Shown in pieces: positions 8,975-15,205 of a stretch of 64,000 nucleotides of DNA. A program made the translations under genes and the position numbers. The stretch is from the NCBI GenBank assembly GCA_963664245.1, contig OY760934.1, positions 2,232,001 to 2,296,000 of the forward strand, given 5' to 3'. This DNA comes from GCA-2711565 sp963664245. GTDB taxonomy: Bacteria > Bacteroidota > Bacteroidia > Bacteroidales > GCA-2711565. Numbering within the stretch: the stretch's first letter is position 1; each line of letters starts with the position of its first letter. The notes below the pieces were generated by a model that worked only from the letters and a program-made list of their open reading frames with translations, was not told the origin of the DNA and did not search any database.

Positions 8975-9508
8975 ATGCTCGAAACTTTAATAACATCGAA
9001 GACCCGAATCAAATTACTGTTAAAATTTTTCTTAAACAGTAATTCCAGTGCCTACTTGCGTAGCCTTGAAACCGAATTCAACGAATCAAGCAATGCCATT
9101 CGTTTAGAATTAAACCGTTTCGAAAATGCCGGATTATTGAAATCTAACTACCAAGGCAATAAAAAAATATTTTCAGCGAACACCGAACACCCATTATTTT
9201 CATCCATTCATAATCTGGTTTTAAAGCATGTTGGTTTTGACCGTATTATCAACACTATCGTTGAAAAATTAGGAGCCATTAAACGGGTTTTTGTTGTTGG
9301 GGATTTCGCTAACGGAATTGATACACAAATCATTGATTTAATATTTGTTGGAGAAGATATTAATGTAAACTATTTGTCAGAACTTGTTCAAAAAGCAGAG
9401 AAATTAATTGAACGCAGAATTCGATATTTAATCTATTCAGTAGAAGAATTTAAAGAATATAAAAAAAGAATAAAAGAACCAAAGCCTTTACTGCTTTGGA
9501 AAGAATAA
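8975..9508 (+). CDS. Winged-helix protein with nucleotidyltransferase-like C-terminal half
   Basis: The N-terminal ~70 residues form a winged helix-turn-helix (TRIKLLLKFFLN, then SSNAIRLELNRFENAGLL, then the wing). The rest resembles a degenerate minimal nucleotidyltransferase domain (KRVFVVGDFANGIDTQIIDLIFVG near residue 95), lacking the usual GSxARG and DxD catalytic pattern. Genes of this type sit before UpxY-type genes in Bacteroidota capsule loci, so a regulatory role is likely but inferred. The ATG at 8975 is preferred over a TTG six codons upstream because it opens directly on the conserved LETLITSKTRIKLL. About 177 residues. Confidence 0.65.
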   Translation: MLETLITSKTRIKLLLKFFLNSNSSAYLRSLETEFNESSNAIRLELNRFENAGLLKSNYQGNKKIFSANTEHPLFSSIHNLVLKHVGFDRIINTIVEKLGAIKRVFVVGDFANGIDTQIIDLIFVGEDINVNYLSELVQKAEKLIERRIRYLIYSVEEFKEYKKRIKEPKPLLLWKE

Positions 9509-9522
9509 AAGTGAAAATAATC

Positions 9523-9574
9523 AATACCAAGTTTCAAACAGCAAAAAACATTATGGTATTTTTTTGAAGTTTGG
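9523..9574 (+). promoter_or_regulatory. Two overlapping inverted repeats in the upxY leader
   Basis: AATACCA (9523-9529) pairs perfectly with TGGTATT (9554-9560). CCAAGTTTCAAA (9527-9538) pairs with TTTGAAGTTTGG (9563-9574) at 10 of 12 positions. They share the bases CCA, so the two RNA hairpins exclude each other. A switching role is inference only. Confidence 0.35.
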
Positions 9575-9594
9575 CTCTTGGAATTTTTAAATAT

Positions 9595-9613
9595 GGGAAT
9601 AAAAGTTATTCCC
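9595..9613 (+). promoter_or_regulatory. Strong hairpin upstream of upxY
   Basis: GGGAATAA, loop AAG, then TTATTCCC is a perfect 8-bp stem, 66 bases before the UpxY start. It is followed by CGAAAAAATT rather than a U-run, so it looks more like a pause or antitermination signal than a simple intrinsic terminator. Confidence 0.45.
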
Positions 9614-9679
9614 CGAAAAAATTACTAGCTGATTCAACCAAAAAATGGGACTGAAGAGGCGAAGCCGTGCCAAGAAAGT

Positions 9680-10222
9680 ATGATTGAAAATCAAAAGTCA
9701 ACGATCCAAAATCAAAATTTAATTTATCATTGGTACGCACTTTATACTAAATCCCGTCAAGAAAAAAAAGTATACCAGTTATTACAAGAACAAAATATCG
9801 AATCTTATCTCCCACTGGAAAAAAAGATAAAACAATGGAGCGACCGAAAAAAAAAGGTGGAAGAACCCATGATTCGATCTTATGTATTTGTCAAAACAAG
9901 CGAAAAAGAATATTACGACATACTGAATACTAATGGAGCTGTTCGTTATGTTACTTTTGAAGGGAAAGCAGCAGCAATTCCGGATTGGCAAATTGAAGCC
10001 ATGAAAAAAATAAACGAACATCATATTCATCACTTTTTCACAGAAGAAAAATATCATCAGGGCGATCAGGTAATTATCAGTGAAGGCCCGTTAAAAGGCT
10101 TTGAAGGGGAAATTATAAAAGACCCTGAAGGGAAACAAAAAGTAATCATCCGTATTTCAAATATTGGTTATTCTTTAGTTATTGAAAGCCCTTTAGTATT
10201 TTTACAAAAACAAAGAAATTAA
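9680..10222 (+). CDS. upxY: UpxY-type transcription antiterminator (NusG paralogue)
   Basis: UpxY proteins load onto RNA polymerase in the 5' leader of their own capsule operon and prevent early termination. The 180-residue protein has the NusG N-terminal domain (HWYALYTKSRQEKKVYQLL at about residues 17-35, then MIRSYVFV) and a KOW-type C-terminal domain (GDQVIISEGPLKGFEGEI near 128-145). It is the last gene before the long run of sugar genes, the expected place. No UpxZ partner is seen beside it. Structured sequences in its leader (9523-9613) are plausible sites of action. Confidence 0.92.
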   Translation: MIENQKSTIQNQNLIYHWYALYTKSRQEKKVYQLLQEQNIESYLPLEKKIKQWSDRKKKVEEPMIRSYVFVKTSEKEYYDILNTNGAVRYVTFEGKAAAIPDWQIEAMKKINEHHIHHFFTEEKYHQGDQVIISEGPLKGFEGEIIKDPEGKQKVIIRISNIGYSLVIESPLVFLQKQRN

Positions 10223-10225
10223 AAA

Positions 10226-11185
10226 GTGCAATTATCGTCATCAAATAAAAATTTCGCTTTAATTGGAGCCGGTGGGTATATTGCTCCCCGTCATTTAAAA
10301 GCTATTGCCGATACTAACAACAAGCTTATTGCGGCACTTGACCCATTTGATAGTGTTGGTATTATGGATAGTTTTTTCCCGGAAGCAGACTTCTTCACCG
10401 AACCCGAACGTTTTGACCGCTACTTAGATAAAAAGCGTAGGTCGGGAAAGGAAAAAATAGAATTTGTAAGCATTTGTTCGCCCAATTATTTACACGATGC
10501 ACATATACGAATGGCTTTAAGAAATGAAGCCAATGCCATTTGTGAAAAACCAATTGTTTTAAATCCCTGGAACATTGATGCCCTCAAGGAAATTGAAAAA
10601 GAAAGCGGGAAAAAAATATATAATATTTTACAATTAAGATTACATCCCAGTATCATCGCATTAAAAAAAGAAATTGACGAGGGTTCAAAAGATAAAATAT
10701 ATAACGTTGATTTAACATATATTACATCCAGGGGAAAATGGTATTTTATTTCCTGGAAAGGAGATCATTCAAAATCGGGCGGCGTGGCAACAAATATCGG
10801 GGTTCATTTTTTTGATATGTTAACTTATATTTTTGGCAAACCTGTAAAAAATACAGTTCATCTGTTGGAACCAAGTACAAACGCCGGTTACCTCGAATTG
10901 GAAAGAGCCAGGGTACGATGGGTATTAAGTATTGATGATAAATATCTTCCAAAAAGCATTATAGAAAAAGGACAAAGAACTTATCGATCAATAAGCATAG
11001 AAGGAAAAGAAATAGAATTTTCAGGTGGATTTTCAGACCTACATACCCGCGTTTACGAAGATATTTTAAGCGGTGGGGGATTTAGACTTGAAGATGCCAG
11101 AAAAAGTATAGAAATCGTTCATAATATTAGAAATTCGAAACCCGAAGGACTTAAAGGAGATTATCATCCAATTTTAAAACATTAA
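10226..11185 (+). CDS. WbpB/WlbA-like UDP-HexNAc uronate 3-dehydrogenase (Gfo/Idh/MocA family)
   Basis: Homologues oxidise C3 of UDP-N-acetyl-glucosaminuronate on the way to 2,3-diamino uronates. The 319-residue protein starts with a Rossmann motif (ALIGAGGYIAPRHLKAI), shows the family EKP element (NAICEKPIVLNPWN near residue 108) and the conserved GGVATNIGVHFFD segment with catalytic His. The only start ahead of the Rossmann strand is GTG at 10226, three bases after the upxY stop. It is followed by the UDP-HexNAc 6-dehydrogenase that would make its substrate. The aminotransferase (WbpE) and acetyltransferase (WbpD) of the known pathway are not in the window. Confidence 0.85.
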   Translation: MQLSSSNKNFALIGAGGYIAPRHLKAIADTNNKLIAALDPFDSVGIMDSFFPEADFFTEPERFDRYLDKKRRSGKEKIEFVSICSPNYLHDAHIRMALRNEANAICEKPIVLNPWNIDALKEIEKESGKKIYNILQLRLHPSIIALKKEIDEGSKDKIYNVDLTYITSRGKWYFISWKGDHSKSGGVATNIGVHFFDMLTYIFGKPVKNTVHLLEPSTNAGYLELERARVRWVLSIDDKYLPKSIIEKGQRTYRSISIEGKEIEFSGGFSDLHTRVYEDILSGGGFRLEDARKSIEIVHNIRNSKPEGLKGDYHPILKH

Positions 11186-11194
11186 TTTTGAAGG

Positions 11195-12496
11195 ATGGAC
11201 AGAGAGAGAAGAATAACAATAATAGGATTGGGATATGTTGGCTTACCGTTAGCCGTTGAATTTGCAAAAAAACATCCCGTTATAGGATTTGATATTAAAC
11301 AATCCAGGGTAGATGAATTAAACGAGGGCCATGATCCAACTTTAGAGGTTGAAGATGAAGACTTGCAATCGGTATTAATCCAAACTTTAAACTCTGAAGC
11401 TCAAACGGGTTTATTCCTTACAACAAATATCGAAGATATTCGGGGTTCAAACACTTACATTATTGCAGTACCCACTCCAACAGATAAAAATAACCGTCCT
11501 GATTTAACGCCCCTGATTAAATCATCCGAAACCGTTGGGAAGGTGCTCAAACAAAATGATATCGTAATCTACGAATCAACCGTATATCCCGGGGCAACCG
11601 AAGAAGATTGTATTCCTATTTTGGAAAAAACATCCGGAAAAAAATTCAACAAAGATTTTTTTGTTGGCTATTCTCCCGAGAGAATTAATCCGGGCGACAA
11701 GGTTCACCGGCTAACAACCATTAAAAAAGTAACCTCCGGATCTACCCCCGAAGTTGGAATAATTGTCAATAATCTTTATAAAGAAATTATTACGGCCGGA
11801 ACCCATTTGGCTCCAAGCATTAAAGTAGCCGAAGCAGCAAAAGTTATTGAAAATTCTCAACGAGACATCAATATTGCTTTTGTAAATGAACTATCAAAAA
11901 TTTTTAACCGCATGGGTATTGACACTTTGGACGTTTTGGAAGCGGCCAGTACCAAATGGAACTTCCTGCCTTTTAAACCGGGTTTAGTGGGGGGGCATTG
12001 TATTGGTGTTGATCCGTTTTATTTAGCTCAAAAAGCACAAGAGGTCGGTTATCATCCCGAAATTATTTTAGCCGGAAGAAGATTAAATGATTCCATGGGG
12101 GCTTTTGTGGCCGGAGAAGTGGTGAAATTAATGCTCAAAAGAGGAATCCCAGTTAAGGATAATAATGTTTTATTACTCGGAATTACCTTTAAGGAAAACT
12201 GTCCGGATATCAGGAACACAAGGGCTATTGACATTTATCATGAACTTAATACTTACGGTATTAATGTTGATATATACGACCCATGGGCCAGTAAAGAAGA
12301 AGTAAGAGAAGAATACAATATTTCACTACTTACTACTCACTACCCACTACTCACTAATAAATATGGCGCAATTATTTTAGCCGTAGCTCATGACAAATTT
12401 AAATCATTGGACTTAAAAACCTATAAAGAAAAAGGAACTGTAATTTTTGATGTAAAAGGAATTTTACCAAGAGATATCATTGACGCAAGATTATAA
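11195..12496 (+). CDS. UDP-N-acetylhexosamine 6-dehydrogenase (TviB/WbpA/WbpO type)
   Basis: This NAD enzyme oxidises C6 of a UDP-HexNAc to the uronic acid in two steps. The 433-residue protein has the N-terminal Rossmann motif (IIGLGYVGLPLAVEF), the YSPERINPGD segment, and the catalytic Cys in GLVGGHCIGVDPFYL near residue 268. The TviB-type EIILAGRRLND and FKENCPDIRNTRAID follow. In the C-terminal domain an extra loop (TTHYPLLTN) is encoded by a tandem of ACTACTCACTACCC-like words at 12324-12360; related enzymes I recall have a short, different loop there. UDP-GlcNAc and UDP-GalNAc cannot be told apart here. Confidence 0.9.
   Translation: MDRERRITIIGLGYVGLPLAVEFAKKHPVIGFDIKQSRVDELNEGHDPTLEVEDEDLQSVLIQTLNSEAQTGLFLTTNIEDIRGSNTYIIAVPTPTDKNNRPDLTPLIKSSETVGKVLKQNDIVIYESTVYPGATEEDCIPILEKTSGKKFNKDFFVGYSPERINPGDKVHRLTTIKKVTSGSTPEVGIIVNNLYKEIITAGTHLAPSIKVAEAAKVIENSQRDINIAFVNELSKIFNRMGIDTLDVLEAASTKWNFLPFKPGLVGGHCIGVDPFYLAQKAQEVGYHPEIILAGRRLNDSMGAFVAGEVVKLMLKRGIPVKDNNVLLLGITFKENCPDIRNTRAIDIYHELNTYGINVDIYDPWASKEEVREEYNISLLTTHYPLLTNKYGAIILAVAHDKFKSLDLKTYKEKGTVIFDVKGILPRDIIDARL
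12324..12360 (+). repeat. In-frame low-complexity repeat inside the UDP-HexNAc dehydrogenase
   Basis: Tandem words CACTACTTACTACTCACTAC and CCACTACTCACTAA lie in the reading frame. The same kind of CTAC words form the arms around the four-helix-bundle gene at 14791-15165. Confidence 0.6.
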
Positions 12497-12497
12497 A

Positions 12498-12642
12498 ATT
12501 TTAGATTTAGATTGAGTTTAAGATTTAGAAAAAATCATGTATAAAAGTCTTACAGAAATGTCCGTCTGGAAAGATTTATTGAATCAATCTAAAGAGTTTA
12601 GATTAACATCTCAATCTCAGCCTTAACCTTAATCTCAAAACA
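12498..12642. repeat. Inverted arms of a decayed four-helix-bundle element (element C)
   Basis: The left arm (about 12498-12530) is built of TTTAGATT/AGATTGAG words. The right arm (about 12602-12638) carries CTCAATCT, CTTAACC and AATCTC words. AGATTGAG at 12509-12516 is the exact reverse complement of CTCAATCT at 12610-12617. A gene remnant lies between them. Confidence 0.5.
12537..12626 (+). pseudogene. Truncated four-helix-bundle (IVP-like) gene remnant
   Basis: A 29-codon frame reads MYKSLTEMSVWKDLLNQSK and ends in the right arm. It resembles only the first helix of the family (KSF-x-DL-x-VW start), and the core segment is missing. The reading is based on this short N-terminal likeness plus the flanking inverted arms, so it is moderately sure. 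Confidence 0.5.
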
Positions 12643-13689
12643 ATGAAAATTTTAGTCACAGGAACAGCTGGTTTTATCGGTTTTCACCTTGCCAAAAAAT
12701 TAATTGAACGTGGGGATGAAGTCATCGGATTGGATGCGATTAATGATTATTACGATGTAAACCTTAAATACAACAGGCTTGAAGATACAGGTATTTCAAA
12801 AGAAAAAATTGAATACAATAAAATTGTAGATAGTAATATCTATAAAAATTACAAATTCATTCAATTAAACCTGGAAGACAAAACTGCAATAGGCGTTCTT
12901 TTCAAACAAGAAAAATTTGACAAGGTTTGTCATTTAGCCGCTCAGGCCGGGGTACGCTATAGTTTGCAAAATCCCCAGGCTTATATCGACAGCAATATTA
13001 TCGGACATTTAAATATTTTAGAAGCTTGCCGGTACAACAACATTAAACACCTGGCTTATGCTTCGAGTTCTTCGGTTTACGGAAATAATACCGAAATGCC
13101 TTTGTCAACTTCGCACAATGTTGACCATCCCATTAGTTTGTATGCCGCCTCAAAAAAAAGTAACGAGTTAATGTCTCACACTTATAGTCACTTGTTTGGC
13201 ATTCCAACTACCGGCTTACGGTTTTTTACGGTTTACGGTCCTTGGGGACGACCTGACATGGCTCTTTTTATATTTACCAAAAACATACTTGAAGGCAAAC
13301 AAATTGATGTTTTCAACCATGGCAACATGTACCGCGATTTCACTTATGTTGATGACATTGTCGAAGGAGTTATCAGGGTTATAGATAATCCTCCAGCTCC
13401 GGTTGGCGGGGAAGATGATGATCCTTCTACCTCACCAACGGCTCCGTATAAAGTATACAATATTGGGAACTCGTCTCCTGTTAAGTTGATGGACTTTGTT
13501 GAAGCTATCGAAAAATCTTTGGGTAAAAAAGCCATTAAAAACTTCATGGACATCCAACCCGGAGATGTACCTAAAACCTGGGCTGATACTATAGATCTAG
13601 AAAAAGATTTGGGATATAAACCCGACACACCCATTGAAAAAGGCATTGAAGAATTTGTAGAATGGTATCGTAATTATTATAACATTTAA
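12643..13689 (+). CDS. UDP-uronate 4-epimerase-type NAD-dependent epimerase
   Basis: This 348-residue extended SDR inverts C4 of a UDP-sugar. It has the NAD motif GTAGFIGFHLA, the catalytic SSSVYGNN and YAASKKSNE (Tyr-x-x-x-Lys), and the LRFFTVYGPWGRPDMA segment typical of UDP-glucuronate 4-epimerases (GAE/Cap1J). The Pro/Ser-rich loop before YNIGNSSPV (about residues 248-270) is normal for this subfamily. Because it follows a UDP-HexNAc 6-dehydrogenase, the substrate could be UDP-GlcNAcA (to UDP-GalNAcA, as TviC does) rather than UDP-GlcA; this is inferred from context. Confidence 0.85.
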   Translation: MKILVTGTAGFIGFHLAKKLIERGDEVIGLDAINDYYDVNLKYNRLEDTGISKEKIEYNKIVDSNIYKNYKFIQLNLEDKTAIGVLFKQEKFDKVCHLAAQAGVRYSLQNPQAYIDSNIIGHLNILEACRYNNIKHLAYASSSSVYGNNTEMPLSTSHNVDHPISLYAASKKSNELMSHTYSHLFGIPTTGLRFFTVYGPWGRPDMALFIFTKNILEGKQIDVFNHGNMYRDFTYVDDIVEGVIRVIDNPPAPVGGEDDDPSTSPTAPYKVYNIGNSSPVKLMDFVEAIEKSLGKKAIKNFMDIQPGDVPKTWADTIDLEKDLGYKPDTPIEKGIEEFVEWYRNYYNI

Positions 13690-13761
13690 ATTGATTGGGA
13701 TTAAATAGTTTCAAACATTCATCCAAAAACCAATCAATCATCCAATCTCTATCTAAATAAT

Positions 13762-13769
13762 TATCTTTG
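13762..13769 (+). promoter_or_regulatory. -7 box for cysD
   Basis: TATCTTTG fits TAnnTTTG, 27 bases before the cysD ATG. It suggests an internal promoter for the sulfate-activation genes within the polysaccharide locus. Confidence 0.5.
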
Positions 13770-13795
13770 CCCCCTAAAAACAATACTAAAACAGA

Positions 13796-14704
13796 ATGAA
13801 CAATTATAACCTATCAAATCTTAAACACTTAGAAGCCGAATCTATTCATATTATCCGGGAAGTAGCTGCTGAATTTGAAAATCCGGTGATGCTTTATTCT
13901 ATCGGAAAAGATTCTTCGGTCATGGTTCGTTTGGCCGAAAAAGCTTTTGCACCCGGTAAAGTCCCATTTCCGCTGATGCACATCGACTCTAAATGGAAAT
14001 TTAAAGAAATGGTTGAATTCCGCGACAAATATGCAAAAGAAAAAGGCTGGGATTTAATTGTTCATTACAACGAAGAAGGCTTTGAAAATGGAGTTGGTCC
14101 GTTTACTCACGGGAGCAAGGTTCACACCGATATCATGAAAACACAGGCACTATTGGCCGGGTTGGATAAATACGGATTTGATGCTGCTTTTGGTGGTGCC
14201 CGCCGCGATGAAGAAAAATCGCGCGCTAAAGAACGGATTTACTCTTTCCGCGATCGTTTTCACCAGTGGGACCCTAAAACCCAACGCCCCGAATTGTGGA
14301 ACATCTACAATGCAAAGGTTCACAAAGGTGAATCTATCCGGGTTTTCCCGCTTTCAAACTGGACCGAGTTAGATATTTGGCAATACATCCGTTTAGAAAA
14401 TATTCCAATCGTTCCCTTATATTACGCCAAAGAACGCCCAATTGTTGAATACAACGGAGCCATGATATTGGTTGATGACGAACGCATGCCAAAAGAACTT
14501 TCTGAAAAAGCCAAGATGAAAATGGTTAGGTTCAGAACCCTGGGCTGTTATCCATTAACCGGTGCCGTTGAATCAGAAGCCGACACCATTGAAAAAATTG
14601 TAGAAGAAATGATGACGGCAACAAAATCGGAACGCACAACCCGTGTCATCGATTTTGACCAGGAAGGATCAATGGAACAAAAGAAAAGAGAAGGGTATTT
14701 TTAG
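13796..14704 (+). CDS. cysD: Sulfate adenylyltransferase subunit 2
   Basis: CysD with CysN makes adenosine 5'-phosphosulfate (APS) from ATP and sulfate. The 302-residue protein has the PP-loop SIGKDSSVM near residue 40, the FGGARRDEEKSRAKER segment, and FPLSNWTELDIWQYI, all diagnostic. The partner gene cysNC follows after a gap holding a four-helix-bundle gene, so the cysD-cysNC pair has been split by that element. No CysH, CysJI or sulfite reductase is nearby, so the role is more likely polysaccharide or metabolite sulfation than assimilation. That part is inference. Confidence 0.96.
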   Translation: MNNYNLSNLKHLEAESIHIIREVAAEFENPVMLYSIGKDSSVMVRLAEKAFAPGKVPFPLMHIDSKWKFKEMVEFRDKYAKEKGWDLIVHYNEEGFENGVGPFTHGSKVHTDIMKTQALLAGLDKYGFDAAFGGARRDEEKSRAKERIYSFRDRFHQWDPKTQRPELWNIYNAKVHKGESIRVFPLSNWTELDIWQYIRLENIPIVPLYYAKERPIVEYNGAMILVDDERMPKELSEKAKMKMVRFRTLGCYPLTGAVESEADTIEKIVEEMMTATKSERTTRVIDFDQEGSMEQKKREGYF

Positions 14705-15197
14705 TTAGTTGTTAGTAGGTAGGTAAGTAGTTGGTTGAAAATAAAGAATCACCACGAACTACCAACAACAAACTACGAACTTACAAAGCAATGGAAAAAG
14801 CAGATTTTGAAAATTTATTGATTTGGCAAAAAGCGATGGATTACGCTGATTGTTTAATAAATATTAGTGAAAAAATTGCTGACGAAAGAAAAGGTCATTT
14901 CAGAATCTTGGAACAACTTGAAAGCTCTGCACTTTCTATTCCTCAAAATATTGCTGAAGGAAAAGGACGGAATTCAACCAAAGAATTTTTGCAATTTTTA
15001 TACTATTCAAGAGGATCGTTAAATGAATCTTTAACTGTATTGTTTGTCATTCACAAAAGGAAATGGATTGAAAATTCGACTATGGAACAATCTAAACTAA
15101 TGGCCTACGAATTAGGAAGCATGATTAATGGGTTTATTAACGGATTAAAAAGAAAAATTAATTAAATACTACAAACTAATTACTACCAACTACCAAC
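14704..15197. repeat. Inverted arms around four-helix-bundle gene (element B)
   Basis: The left arm 14704-14737 is made of GTTAGTAGGTAGGTAAGTAG-like words. A second, opposite block (ACCACGAACTACCAACAAC) lies at 14751-14785. The right arm 15168-15197 is ACTACAAACTAATTACTACC followed by AACTACCAAC. GTAGTTGGT (14727-14735) is the exact reverse complement of ACCAACTAC (15185-15193). Confidence 0.6.
14791..15165 (+). CDS. Four-helix-bundle protein (23S-IVP/S23 type)
   Basis: The 124-residue helical protein carries LESSALSIPQNIAEGKGR (about residues 47-64) and FLYYSRGSLNE, the family core. The ATG at 14791 is chosen: the frame could extend to a TTG at 14731, but that stretch is the CTACCAAC-rich arm and would encode low-complexity sequence. 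It sits between cysD and cysNC, two genes normally adjacent, so it has probably inserted there. The biochemical role of free-standing family members is unknown. Confidence 0.85.
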   Translation: MEKADFENLLIWQKAMDYADCLINISEKIADERKGHFRILEQLESSALSIPQNIAEGKGRNSTKEFLQFLYYSRGSLNESLTVLFVIHKRKWIENSTMEQSKLMAYELGSMINGFINGLKRKIN

Positions 15198-15205
15198 TTT
15201 AAAAG

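Noticed and set aside
13344..13646. 100-residue antisense frame in the epimerase gene
   Set aside because: Ser/Thr/Pro-rich shadow of the coding strand; the + strand gene is intact and typical.
14731..14790. Longer N-terminus for the four-helix-bundle protein
   Set aside because: Starts at TTG and translates the low-complexity arm; the conserved protein begins at the ATG at 14791.
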